64,000 nt of DNA from CAYUVF01 sp964448045. GTDB lineage: Bacteria; Bacteroidota; Rhodothermia; Rhodothermales; Salinibacteraceae. The notes beneath the pieces are model-generated. The model did not search any database. It saw only the letters and a program-made list of their open reading frames with translations, and had not been told where the DNA came from. Positions 25,315 through 34,050 of the stretch are shown piece by piece. The stretch covers positions 1 to 64,000 of the forward strand of contig CAYUVF010000013.1 of assembly GCA_964448045.1 (NCBI GenBank). Direction: 5' to 3'. Position numbers and translations under genes: made by a program. Positions within the stretch are counted from its first letter, which is position 1. Each line of letters opens with the position of its first letter.

Positions 25315-26418
25315 TTAAGGCTGCGGGGCGTCGCCGGTGTCTCCCCTGCCGCCGGTGGTACCGGTGCTATCGGGATTGCTGAGTGCGAGCATGGGTTTGA
25401 GGCTCTCCGCTTTAAGCTGGGCCTGGGTGTAGTTGGGATCGTACTCCTGCGCCTCCAGGAATTTCTCGTACGCCGCGCGATAGTTGCCATCTTCCAGCTC
25501 CTCCAACCCATCCGAATACGCCAGCACAGCATCCAGCGAGCGGGTAGACGAGCCGGTGCCCATCTCGGTCTCTTCCATCTCTACGTTGATGGCGCGGGTC
25601 ATCTTCAGGCTGAGCTCCTCAATCAGCTCGAAAAAGTCATCGGGATCGCCCATCACTTTCTCGGAGAGGAGAATCTCGCTGGTTTCGACCTTCACCATCC
25701 GCGTGCTGAGCCACATCTCATCTTCCTGCATGATGAAGGTGCCAAACAGCACCGCATTGGCGCCCAACAGCTTGCCGATGCGCACGGCAGTCGACTGATC
25801 GACGACATCGGCCTTCTGCTGCAACTCCAGCTCGTTCAAGATCCACTGGATGCGCTCGCGCTCGATGACCTTCAGATCGGTCGCGCCCGCCATATAGTTG
25901 ATCATCATCGACGGGAAGCCTTTGGAAAGTGATTGGTACCGCTCCCGTTCGTAGACCGATCCGTTGGAGAAGTCCATGATGGCAAGCGTTTGCAGGCCCG
26001 GCCCTTCCCGCTCGACGCCATATCCGCCTTCGACCTGCTTGCGCACGTCGTAGTAGATCTGCATGATGGGTGGCGGCTCGCGGTTGGGGTCGAGCTCGAC
26101 GAGCGGCGGCTCCAGCTCGATCAGCGTCCGGATGGCCTCCCGCGCTTTGTCGCGCTTGTCCCGGGCCACGTACGCCCGCCCAAGATACCGGAGCGCCTCT
26201 TTGCGCACCTCGCGGTCCACGGCGGTGTCTTGCGCGACCCCAGAGAAGAGCTCGATCGCTTCCTCGTATTCGCCAAACGCATAGGCATCTTTGGCCTCTT
26301 CCAAGGCCTCCGGCTGTGCGCTCACCGGCCCAGCCAGTAGTAGGAGCAACGCTCCGCCCAGCCCGAGGCGTAGGACCCACCGGCCGAGGCGCGTTAGTCG
26401 CTGTTTATCGTTCGTCAT
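25315..26418 (-). CDS. TPR and CsgG-like exported protein next to the T6SS kinase
   Basis: A 367-residue protein with a signal peptide (about 15-35, ending VSAQ), TPR-like helices (about 38-110), and a CsgG-like domain (about 145-285) with LAIMDFSNGS, KGFPSMMINYM, LKVIERERIQWILNELELQQ and KLLGANAVLFGTFIM. A further helical repeat region ends the chain. It is a clear paralogue of the next gene, sharing the RVxLQxxLxELEL-x-Q / ERIQWILNELELQQ core. It lies 48 bases after the Ser/Thr kinase gene on the same strand. The pair's position suggests a link to kinase signalling at the envelope. Confidence 0.75.
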   Translation of the reverse strand: MTNDKQRLTRLGRWVLRLGLGGALLLLLAGPVSAQPEALEEAKDAYAFGEYEEAIELFSGVAQDTAVDREVRKEALRYLGRAYVARDKRDKAREAIRTLIELEPPLVELDPNREPPPIMQIYYDVRKQVEGGYGVEREGPGLQTLAIMDFSNGSVYERERYQSLSKGFPSMMINYMAGATDLKVIERERIQWILNELELQQKADVVDQSTAVRIGKLLGANAVLFGTFIMQEDEMWLSTRMVKVETSEILLSEKVMGDPDDFFELIEELSLKMTRAINVEMEETEMGTGSSTRSLDAVLAYSDGLEELEDGNYRAAYEKFLEAQEYDPNYTQAQLKAESLKPMLALSNPDSTGTTGGRGDTGDAPQP

Positions 26419-26466
26419 GGTGCTGTGTGGTTTGATTCGTAGGGCAATAGATTGAACTCGGTTGCG

Positions 26467-28335
26467 TCAAGATTCGCGATCGATCACGTGAAACTCGATG
26501 ACGTGCTGCTGCTCCGCAAAAGAAGGGCGCAGCGTCAGCGTGCGCGTGCTGCCTGAAAAGGGTGTCGAGAAACGCTCCTCCCCGACGATCCACCGGTGAA
26601 CCCCGCCCGACACCACGTAGTCGCCCCGGCGGATGCGCACCTCTACATCGTACGTGTCGGCTCCCAACTGAAACGGGGCCTCTCCCGTAGCTGTCTGCGT
26701 GTTTTCGCCGTTGATGAATACGTTTCCCCACGCCCCATCGGTGCGGACGCTGACCGGATGCTCGAAGTAACACGTGAGCGCTTCGGTAGCGCCGGCACGG
26801 ACGGTGAGGGTCGTGTCTCTGGCGCCGTACTGCGGATGGGCGAAGCGAACCTGATGCGTGCCGGCCGGCACCCGAATCGAGCCGCCGGACCCGCGCGCTT
26901 CGCCGTTCACATACACCGTCCCCGACGGCGTGGCACGCAGGCTGAGGGTGCCCTGCGCGGGCGGATCGGGCTCAGGATCGGGCGTCGAGGCATTCTCCGC
27001 GGGGGGTGATGACGTATTCGAGGAGGGCTCCTGTTCCTCGTTCGAGGGCTCAGAGGACGCGGTAGCTGGCCCCGATTCTTCCGCTGATTCTTCATCGAGG
27101 GTGAGCGCCAGCGCCGCCCGCTCCTGCCCACCGAAACGCACGGTAGTGTCCACCGAAACGTACCCCGACTTCTGGACGCGCAGCGTGATCGAGTCGCCTT
27201 CCACCGCGCGGTCGAGCGGCGTCACACCCAGCAGCTGCCCGTTCTGGTACACGTCGGCCCCGATGGGATCGGTGTCAATGGACAAGCGGATTGAGGCCCC
27301 GCGCGTTGCATGGTTGCCCGAGTCGTTAGCTGCATCGCCGCCGCCCGTCATCTGCCCGTAAAGCACATAGCCCCCGACGCTCAACAGGAGCACGACGGCC
27401 ACGGCAGCACCCATCCAGCCCCATCGGCGCCCCGCGGACGCGCCAGATCCTTTTGCTCCCGAGGAAGCGCCGGGACGTGGCGGACGCGAGTCGCCGCCGC
27501 CATGCTTCGTCTCAAATGCCTCAAAGGCCTCGCGCATCTCCGTCGCGCTGCTGAAACGATCGTCTGGCCGCTTCGCCAGCGCCTTCATCACCAACGCCGA
27601 GATACCATCCGGCACTTGCGGCCGGAGTTGGTCGGGACGCGGCAAATCCTCCTCAACGATCATGCGCATCTTGGCGAACTCGCTCGCATCATCCTCGAAC
27701 GGCAGGTCGCCGGCCAGCATCTCGTAGATTGTCATCCCCAGCGAGTAGAGGTCGCTGCGGTGGTCGAGGTCAGCGCCCCCCTGCACCTGCTCAGGCGACA
27801 TGTAATTGAGCGTGCCATAGACCCCCTGCGTCACTGTCCGTTGATCGTCGCCGCGGTGCACCTTCGCCAGGCCGAAGTCCGTCACCTTCACCGTGCCCTC
27901 CTGGCTGAGCATGATGTTGTGCGGCTTGATGTCGCGGTGGACAACATCGGCGCCGTGGGCGTGTTCGAGCGCCTTCAGCATCTGCTTGATGACGGGCATG
28001 GCCTGCCGCCAGTCCATCGGCCCGTCCAGCACGAGATCCTTCACCGTGCCTCCATCGACATACTCCATCACGATGAGCAGACCGGCGCTCGTCTGCCGCA
28101 TCGCGTGCACGCCAACGATGTACGGGCTGTCGATACGGGCCAGCGCGCGGGCCTCCGAGCGAAAGCGGCGCAGAAACGCATCGTCGTTGGCCAGCGACGG
28201 ATTGATGCGCTTGATCGCCACCGTGCGCGAGAGCGCCACATCCTCGGCCTTGTACACCACCCCCATGCCGCCCTGCCCCAGCATCTCCTGGATGCGGTAG
28301 CCATCGACTTCCGTCCCGATGATCGACTGATTCAT
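26467..28335 (-). CDS. ppkA: Transmembrane Ser/Thr protein kinase with PEGA-type extracytoplasmic domains (PpkA-like)
   Basis: A 622-residue Hanks-type kinase. The catalytic domain (about 10-275) shows the Gly loop LGQGGMGVVYKA, Lys42 in VAIKR, HRDIKPHN with catalytic Asp135, DFGLAK at 153-158 and the SPEQ motif. A Pro/Ser/Gly linker leads to one membrane helix (about 306-326), then at least two PEGA-like beta domains (about 342-410 and 465-535) separated by an acidic Pro/Ser stretch, and a final beta domain. PEGA domains are thought to bind wall or surface components. By analogy with P. aeruginosa PpkA it would phosphorylate FHA-bound partners to trigger T6SS assembly. The phosphatase gene lies 45 bases upstream. 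Confidence 0.9.
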   Translation of the reverse strand: MNQSIIGTEVDGYRIQEMLGQGGMGVVYKAEDVALSRTVAIKRINPSLANDDAFLRRFRSEARALARIDSPYIVGVHAMRQTSAGLLIVMEYVDGGTVKDLVLDGPMDWRQAMPVIKQMLKALEHAHGADVVHRDIKPHNIMLSQEGTVKVTDFGLAKVHRGDDQRTVTQGVYGTLNYMSPEQVQGGADLDHRSDLYSLGMTIYEMLAGDLPFEDDASEFAKMRMIVEEDLPRPDQLRPQVPDGISALVMKALAKRPDDRFSSATEMREAFEAFETKHGGGDSRPPRPGASSGAKGSGASAGRRWGWMGAAVAVVLLLSVGGYVLYGQMTGGGDAANDSGNHATRGASIRLSIDTDPIGADVYQNGQLLGVTPLDRAVEGDSITLRVQKSGYVSVDTTVRFGGQERAALALTLDEESAEESGPATASSEPSNEEQEPSSNTSSPPAENASTPDPEPDPPAQGTLSLRATPSGTVYVNGEARGSGGSIRVPAGTHQVRFAHPQYGARDTTLTVRAGATEALTCYFEHPVSVRTDGAWGNVFINGENTQTATGEAPFQLGADTYDVEVRIRRGDYVVSGGVHRWIVGEERFSTPFSGSTRTLTLRPSFAEQQHVIEFHVIDRES

Positions 28336-28380
28336 CGTACTCTGTTCAATTCATCCCTAACCCAGTGGCGCATCTGTAAT

Positions 28381-29148
28381 CTACGGTTTTTTGATACAGA
28401 TGACGAGTGCAGTCGCATTATCGTAACCGCCACGCTCGTTGGCGCGGTCGATGAGCTCCTCACACGCCTCCTGCGGGGTGCGATTGAGCACGACCTCCTG
28501 CAGCTCATCGTCGGGGATCTCGGCGAGGCCGTCGGAACATAGCAGGAAGCGATCGTCGGCGCGGGGCGCCCCCAGCTCGATGGTGTCCACCTCGACTTCC
28601 GGATCCACGCCGATGGCCCGCGTGAGCGTCCCGCGGCGCGGATGCGTGCGTGCCTCCTCGGCCGTGAGCAGCCCCTCGCGGCGCATCGCCTCGACCATCG
28701 TGTGATCCTTCGTGAGCAGCTGAAAGCCATCCGGATGGAACCGATAGGCCCGGCTGTCGCCCACATGCGCGATGTACGCATTGCCATTGACCATCGCGAG
28801 CGCCGTGCCCGTCGTGCCCATCGAGCCGGGCCCGTCGACGGCGCGGGCCATCTCGTACACCTGCCGGTTGGCCCGCTGGAAGGCGCGCGTCAACCGATCT
28901 GGCACCGAGCCGCGGCGCCCATCGAAATAGGCCTGCTTGACCATTTCGACGGTGGTCGTGCTGGCTTCTCGACCGCGCGTATGACCGCCCATGCCATCAG
29001 CCACGATGAAGAGCTGATCGCCCTCGGCCTCCTCGGGAAACTGGCCGAAAGCATCCTCATTTTCGTCGCGAACGCGCCCCACATCCGTGAACGCTCCCAC
29101 ACACACGGGGGCAGACTGCTGCGTTTTTCGTTTCTTCCACCAAGCCAT
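28381..29148 (-). CDS. pppA: PP2C-type protein phosphatase (PppA/Stp1-like)
   Basis: A 255-residue cytosolic Mn/Mg-dependent Ser/Thr phosphatase. Metal-binding motifs are intact: DENEDAF (about 29-35), VADGMGGH (about 50-57), GTTGTALAM, HVGDSRAYR, LLCSDGLAE and GGYDNATAL near the C-terminus. It is of single-domain length, not fused to TagF as in some T6SS loci. It would reverse phosphorylation by the kinase encoded immediately downstream, setting the off state of the T6SS. Gene order (FHA-SLT, phosphatase, kinase) suggests that it also controls the FHA-SLT protein. Confidence 0.93.
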   Translation of the reverse strand: MAWWKKRKTQQSAPVCVGAFTDVGRVRDENEDAFGQFPEEAEGDQLFIVADGMGGHTRGREASTTTVEMVKQAYFDGRRGSVPDRLTRAFQRANRQVYEMARAVDGPGSMGTTGTALAMVNGNAYIAHVGDSRAYRFHPDGFQLLTKDHTMVEAMRREGLLTAEEARTHPRRGTLTRAIGVDPEVEVDTIELGAPRADDRFLLCSDGLAEIPDDELQEVVLNRTPQEACEELIDRANERGGYDNATALVICIKKP

Positions 29149-29222
29149 AAGCAGGACGAGGTTACTGGCCGCAAGTGCGGCATCGTGAGAAAGACGGTGA
29201 ACATTAATACGGTGAGCATTAA

Positions 29223-30872
29223 TTACGACACGGCCTGCGGCCCGGCCGGCGCCTCCATATACTTCTGCAGCGGATTCTCGAAGTCAAACCCGAATAGCTG
29301 CGGGTTGTGACCGATCACCGCGGCCGAGAAAATCTTGAGCACGTAATCCTTGGTTTCTTCCGGCATCCGGTCGCTATACTCGCGCAGGAAGCGCCAGTAA
29401 TTGCGGTCGTCGGGATTCTCGGGGATACCTTCCAGCGCTCCCGACGGAATGCCCTGTGGCCCCGGAAGGCGCTCCAGCTTACTGACGACCCGGTGCTCCC
29501 CCCAGTTGTACGAGGCGATTACAAGCAGTCCCGACGCCTGTGCCTTCGTGCTGTAGATCGTCTGCAGATACTTGGCCGCTGCGCGCGTCGATTTTTCGAA
29601 GTCGTGCCGCTCATCCTGTGGGTCCACTACCCGCGAATCGTACCGTGGCCCTATGCGGAGGCCGTACTGCTCCGCCGTGCTCGGGATAAACTGCCACATC
29701 CCCTTGGCGATGCCCCACCGCGTTTCGGGACCGACGGCTTCAACGTCGAAATTGCTTTCCTGAAGCGCCAGATAGAAAAACTCGGGCGGCAGCGCGTGGG
29801 CCTGCATCGTCTGCACGATGAACGGCGTGTAGCCATTCTCCTCGGCCCGCCGGATGGCAGAGCTCAGCCGCGACCGGCCGCCGGGCGTCTTCCAATACGT
29901 TTCGATGGTCTGCTTCACCTCGCGCACAAATCCGGCGGGGATGCTAAACTCGCTCTCCCCAAAGATGCGTGCCACCTGGTAGATCTCCCGCTCGGTCGGG
30001 CTCAGGGCGCGGTAGAGGCCCAGCTCTTCGACGTAGCCGGCATAACGGGCCTGCTGCTCCTGCCGCTGGCGCTCCAACCGGGCGATCTGCTCCTGCAGTG
30101 GGGCGTCACCGTTCTCCTCGATGCGCCGCTTGAGCTGCGTGATAAGCACGTCCTGCGCTTTCATTCCGGCAAACACCGTCTGCGCCGTCGCCTCCAGTCG
30201 CTCATTCTGCCAGTGCTGCCAGACGGCGTACCCGCCAAGAAGCACGCAGAGCACCAGCACGGCGCCAATCATCCAGCCGTAGCGGCGCTTCTGGGCGCCC
30301 TGCACTCGCTGATATGCCTGCCGGAGCATCTGCGTGTGCTCGCCGGCCGGTCCGTCCTGATCTTCGAAATAGTACTGCACGTACTGCGTGACCGACCCGT
30401 TGGGTTGGGCCTCGCGCCGGGACGATCCGCTCGGCGCCTCCGCCGCCTCGGTCGATGAACGTCGCTGCAGCGGCGCGGTCGCTTCGGCCCGGGTCGCGTG
30501 CGAATCGGAGGGCGCCTCCACTTTGGTACTTTCGCCAACGGATGGCGCGGTGCTCATTGTGGGCAGTGTGACCTGGAAGACCGGCCCATTCTGGCCGATC
30601 TGAAGCTCCGCCTCGGGCGGAAGCGGGGCCCGGTCGATGCGCTCGCCGTCGAGGTAGGTTCCGTTGGTGCTTTCGTTATCCTCCACCCACCAACGCCCTT
30701 CCTGAAACAGGAGGCAGGCGTGGACGCGGCTCACCATGCCCGCTTTCACCTGAATGTCGCATTCCGCGATACGCCCGATCTGGAAATCACGCGCAAACGT
30801 ACGGTTCGCCCCGCGCACGTTCGGCGCCTTCGTGCGGATCTGAAGCGGTACGTCGGATTGCGGGGAGGCCAT
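29223..30872 (-). CDS. FHA domain fused through a membrane helix to a lytic transglycosylase domain
   Basis: A 549-residue protein with a rare domain order. An FHA domain (about 10-105) keeps the phosphothreonine-binding residues: GR (33-34), SRVH (48-51) and STNGTYLDG (68-76). A polar linker leads to one membrane helix (about 199-217), a coiled coil (about 242-285), and a C-terminal MltD/SLT-type domain (about 350-475) with the catalytic Glu in ALQESNF (Glu372), GMWQFIPSTAEQYGL and ASYNWGEH. The expected topology is FHA in the cytoplasm and wall-cleaving domain in the periplasm. Its gene sits between the fused sheath gene and the PP2C/kinase genes. Likely job: phosphorylation-gated local opening of peptidoglycan for the T6SS. 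Confidence 0.88.
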   Translation of the reverse strand: MASPQSDVPLQIRTKAPNVRGANRTFARDFQIGRIAECDIQVKAGMVSRVHACLLFQEGRWWVEDNESTNGTYLDGERIDRAPLPPEAELQIGQNGPVFQVTLPTMSTAPSVGESTKVEAPSDSHATRAEATAPLQRRSSTEAAEAPSGSSRREAQPNGSVTQYVQYYFEDQDGPAGEHTQMLRQAYQRVQGAQKRRYGWMIGAVLVLCVLLGGYAVWQHWQNERLEATAQTVFAGMKAQDVLITQLKRRIEENGDAPLQEQIARLERQRQEQQARYAGYVEELGLYRALSPTEREIYQVARIFGESEFSIPAGFVREVKQTIETYWKTPGGRSRLSSAIRRAEENGYTPFIVQTMQAHALPPEFFYLALQESNFDVEAVGPETRWGIAKGMWQFIPSTAEQYGLRIGPRYDSRVVDPQDERHDFEKSTRAAAKYLQTIYSTKAQASGLLVIASYNWGEHRVVSKLERLPGPQGIPSGALEGIPENPDDRNYWRFLREYSDRMPEETKDYVLKIFSAAVIGHNPQLFGFDFENPLQKYMEAPAGPQAVS

Positions 30873-30935
30873 TCGCGAAAACCATGCGTTGCGAGAGCGA
30901 AATCCGCCGTTCCATTGCGGTGCGCAGCGGAGCGA

Positions 30936-32867
30936 TCACGCGGCGGTGGGCACCTGCACGGCCATTACAAGGCGCACTTGCGGGCGTATCACCGACGACG
31001 GCGGCTGCAACCGGACGGCCAGCAACTCGTGATCGGGCAGTTCTACGGTGGTAACGTGCTCGACGAATACTGCCGGCGCCTCGTCATCCTCCTCCGGCAC
31101 GGGCACGCCCATGAACGATGCCATCGCCTCTGTCAGCTCGCGCTGGACCGCCTCAACCGAGTCGCCGGGCTCCAGCGCATCCTCCAGCACGAGCAGATGG
31201 TGGGCCGCCCGCGCGACGAACAGCCGGCACCGAAGCGACGCATGCGCCCGCGCTTCGGCGGAAGCGTCCGGATCGTCGTACGTGTCGGGACGACGGACCA
31301 TGGGGGCATGCACCACCTGGATGGCGTCGTGATTGGGTTTGCCGCCCAGAACGATGAAACCGGCCTGCGCCAGCTCCGATTGCTTGCTTCCCGGCAAAAG
31401 CGCCGCCAGCGGACTCTGCCCGCCCCGTACCGTCTGCACAGGAAGATCTTCGATCGGATAATCGGCCAGATGCGTCGGCCATCCCGTATCGGCGAAGCTG
31501 TGAGCCGCGGCCAGCGCTACAGCCAGCGCGCCGTGCCCCATCAGCCCCTCGGCCTCCGTTAGCTCGAAACTGTTCACCGGCTGGTCGGCCCCGTACGGGT
31601 ACCGCAGCATAAACGCCGGCAGCGCCAGCCCCAAAAACTCCGATGCCTCTTCCTCGCGCAGCGCCTTCCACTCGACGTATGCATCGCCCTGAAGGTGCGG
31701 TCGCAACGCCGGCAGCCGCGCCAGCCCGCTGATTTTTTCAATGCCGAAGAAGCCGGCATGAACCGAGGTAAGAATGGGCGTTTGCAGGCTCTGCCCCGTC
31801 CCGGCGAGATCGGACAGTTGCTCGATGTCGAGATGCTCTCGGCCAAACGCCATGTCCACCACGATCGCCGAGAACGAGGGCTCGTCGTGGTCGTCGCTGT
31901 GCTCCGGCACGATGACCTGATGGTGCATCGCTTCGTGCAGATCGCCGCGGCCCGCCGGCAGCACGGCCAGCTCCACGTTGTCACGGAACGGAAGGCGGTC
32001 GACCAAAAACTTGAGTCCGCGCCACGACGCCTCCAGCTGCCGAAAGTCGGGATGTTCGATAATGGGCGCCACCTGTTGCCCGATGGCGGTTTCGAGGTGC
32101 TGCTTGATCTGCTCCACCGCCGAGGCATCCGCTTCCGATCCGGCGTCGTCCCCACTGACGGCGTCCATCAGCGCGCCCATAAGATCGGAGGATTTTACGT
32201 CGCCATTCGAGGCCGAGTGGGCCGCGGCGGTGGGCGCGTCCTCACCTTCGTCCTCGCCCAGGTCGACCATGCCCATCAGCCGATCCAGCGAGTCTCCCTC
32301 GTCTGATGTGTCCCCCGAGGGCGCGTCCGGCGCATCGTCGGATGCGGTAAGCGTCTGATACAGATCGCTCACCCAGTCCATCTCGATGCCGAGGGCGTCA
32401 AGACGCTCCCGAAACGCATCGACGCCGAGCTCGCCGTCGCCCACCGCCTGCACGAGGTCGCGTGCGGCCACGAGCTGCGCCACGGGCTCGACCTGCCGAG
32501 CCACCTCCTCCGGCTGGAACGCCTCCAGCCCGTCGAACTGCAGCTCCACCGTCCACGTTTTCGGCGCATCGCTGAGGGTGTTGGGCACCTCAAGCGTGAG
32601 GGCCGGCACCTGCGCCTCCATCCATCCGGCGAAGCGGTTCGGATCGACGCGGTGCACCTGCGTCCCTATCGACCAATCGTCAGGGTACGCCTGGGGCGTC
32701 AGGTCGCTCACAAGCAGCACCCGAAACGGCAACGACGACACCTCGCGCGCGTCGAACGTTTCGGGCTGCTCGATCTCCGTGCGATCAGGATCCGAGGTAA
32801 TGCGCATGCCCACCGGCTTGGACGCTGAACGGGACTCTTCTTCCATGGCACAAGGGGTTTTGGTCAT
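30936..32867 (-). CDS. TssB-TssC fusion, second contractile-sheath protein
   Basis: Both sheath subunits are joined in one 643-residue chain. Start ATG 32867 follows a GGAAGG four bases upstream; a GTG at 32915 is less likely. Residues about 45-175 align with TssB (LPFRVLLVSDLT, LEVPNTLSD, FQPEEVARQVEPVAQLVAARDL). An acidic linker spans about 175-250. Residues about 250-643 align with TssC along its whole length (QLEASWRGLKFLVDRL, GFFGIEKISGL, FLGLALPAFMLRYPYG). The canonical separate tssB and tssC lie 15 kb upstream in the same locus and are much more similar to standard sheath proteins. It may form a specialised ring, cap or baseplate-proximal part of the sheath, or a second sheath; this is inference. 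Confidence 0.87.
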   Translation of the reverse strand: MTKTPCAMEEESRSASKPVGMRITSDPDRTEIEQPETFDAREVSSLPFRVLLVSDLTPQAYPDDWSIGTQVHRVDPNRFAGWMEAQVPALTLEVPNTLSDAPKTWTVELQFDGLEAFQPEEVARQVEPVAQLVAARDLVQAVGDGELGVDAFRERLDALGIEMDWVSDLYQTLTASDDAPDAPSGDTSDEGDSLDRLMGMVDLGEDEGEDAPTAAAHSASNGDVKSSDLMGALMDAVSGDDAGSEADASAVEQIKQHLETAIGQQVAPIIEHPDFRQLEASWRGLKFLVDRLPFRDNVELAVLPAGRGDLHEAMHHQVIVPEHSDDHDEPSFSAIVVDMAFGREHLDIEQLSDLAGTGQSLQTPILTSVHAGFFGIEKISGLARLPALRPHLQGDAYVEWKALREEEASEFLGLALPAFMLRYPYGADQPVNSFELTEAEGLMGHGALAVALAAAHSFADTGWPTHLADYPIEDLPVQTVRGGQSPLAALLPGSKQSELAQAGFIVLGGKPNHDAIQVVHAPMVRRPDTYDDPDASAEARAHASLRCRLFVARAAHHLLVLEDALEPGDSVEAVQRELTEAMASFMGVPVPEEDDEAPAVFVEHVTTVELPDHELLAVRLQPPSSVIRPQVRLVMAVQVPTAA

Positions 32868-32937
32868 CGGGCCTTCCGTGTAGATAGTGCGCAAAAACGA
32901 CCGGCAAGCGGCCACCGAGGCGCCTATTTCCCACGCA

Positions 32938-34026
32938 TCAGCAGGGATTTCGGCCCATCTGGATGTGAATTGCCCTGAACGACTCCAGGCTCACGTCGGG
33001 GTCACGAAGGGGCGTGTGGCCGCGCCAGACGAGGTATAGCTCCTCCTCACCGGGCAACATTACGAGAGTATCGAGCTGCATCTCGACAGGCTCGGACTGG
33101 GTCGTTTGTGTGGAGGGCTCGGGGACCTCAGCGGCCGTGTCAGCGCCGCGCCCGGTGTATCGCTCGACGGATACGGCGGGTTGAACACCGGGCAGCGTAA
33201 ACTGGCGATATTCGTCCGGCGTGAAATGCTCCAGTTCAATCTGCTCATCCCCGTGCAGGTAGTCGGGAACCTGCAGATGGGGATGAGCGCCATTGTAAAA
33301 GTCGAACTGAAAATCAGACGGGAGGCCAAACTCCGTATCGGCGTCTTTGTACCCTTCTTCCGATCCGGCGTAACGGGCCCGCGGCTGCCAGTCTTTCCGG
33401 TAAAACCCGAAACCGATCGGCTGTGGCTGGTCGTCCCACGATTGGATGAGATTACGCGGATTTTCCAGGTTGGGCAGCGGTTTCCGATCCACCGACTCCT
33501 TCGACTTGCGACCGATGAAGCCGCGTCCGATAAAGTTGGACGAGCACCACTTGCTGGCTTTGTAGTCCATGCCACCGAAGGCCCGCTCGTAGATGAGCGG
33601 CATCTCGGTGAAGGGCACCGGGTCGGTGATCTGGGGCACGATGGCCATGCGCGTCGGGAAGACCCATTCCCGATCGCCGAATACGCGGACGACGTGGCGC
33701 AGGCGCCGGTCTACACGCAAGGACACGTCGAGCTGGCGGACCGGATCGCCGCCCGGCGCATGGGCGCTCCCGACCACGACGACGTCCGTACGCGGCTTGT
33801 ACGGCACATTATCCGCCTCAATGCGCACACTTCCGGTGATGTCGCCCTTGTAGTACTCATCTTCGGTGACGATGGGCCGCTGCGCATCAACCGGCTTCAC
33901 AGCACCTCCTGGCTGAGCAGGAATCGAAAATGTTCCTTTGACAATCACGCTCAGGCACGGCTGGCGCTCGGGACCCAATCCGATGGCCAAGCCGTCCGCA
34001 AAGGGCGTGTGATTGTGAATCTCCAT
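32938..34026 (-). CDS. DUF2169 protein, T6SS effector-loading associated
   Basis: A 362-residue protein that opens with EIHNHTPFADGLAIGLG and KGTFSIP, then IVTEDEYYKGD, the signature of DUF2169. This family is almost always encoded near vgrG, PAAR and pentapeptide-repeat genes of T6SSs and is thought to act as an adaptor for effector loading; the biochemical role is not settled. It lies 24 bases after the pentapeptide-repeat gene and 70 bases before the fused sheath gene. It has no signal peptide or membrane helix, so it is expected to be cytoplasmic. Confidence 0.88.
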   Translation of the reverse strand: MEIHNHTPFADGLAIGLGPERQPCLSVIVKGTFSIPAQPGGAVKPVDAQRPIVTEDEYYKGDITGSVRIEADNVPYKPRTDVVVVGSAHAPGGDPVRQLDVSLRVDRRLRHVVRVFGDREWVFPTRMAIVPQITDPVPFTEMPLIYERAFGGMDYKASKWCSSNFIGRGFIGRKSKESVDRKPLPNLENPRNLIQSWDDQPQPIGFGFYRKDWQPRARYAGSEEGYKDADTEFGLPSDFQFDFYNGAHPHLQVPDYLHGDEQIELEHFTPDEYRQFTLPGVQPAVSVERYTGRGADTAAEVPEPSTQTTQSEPVEMQLDTLVMLPGEEELYLVWRGHTPLRDPDVSLESFRAIHIQMGRNPC

Positions 34027-34050
34027 CGGTCGTCAGTCGCAGGCTTCGGA

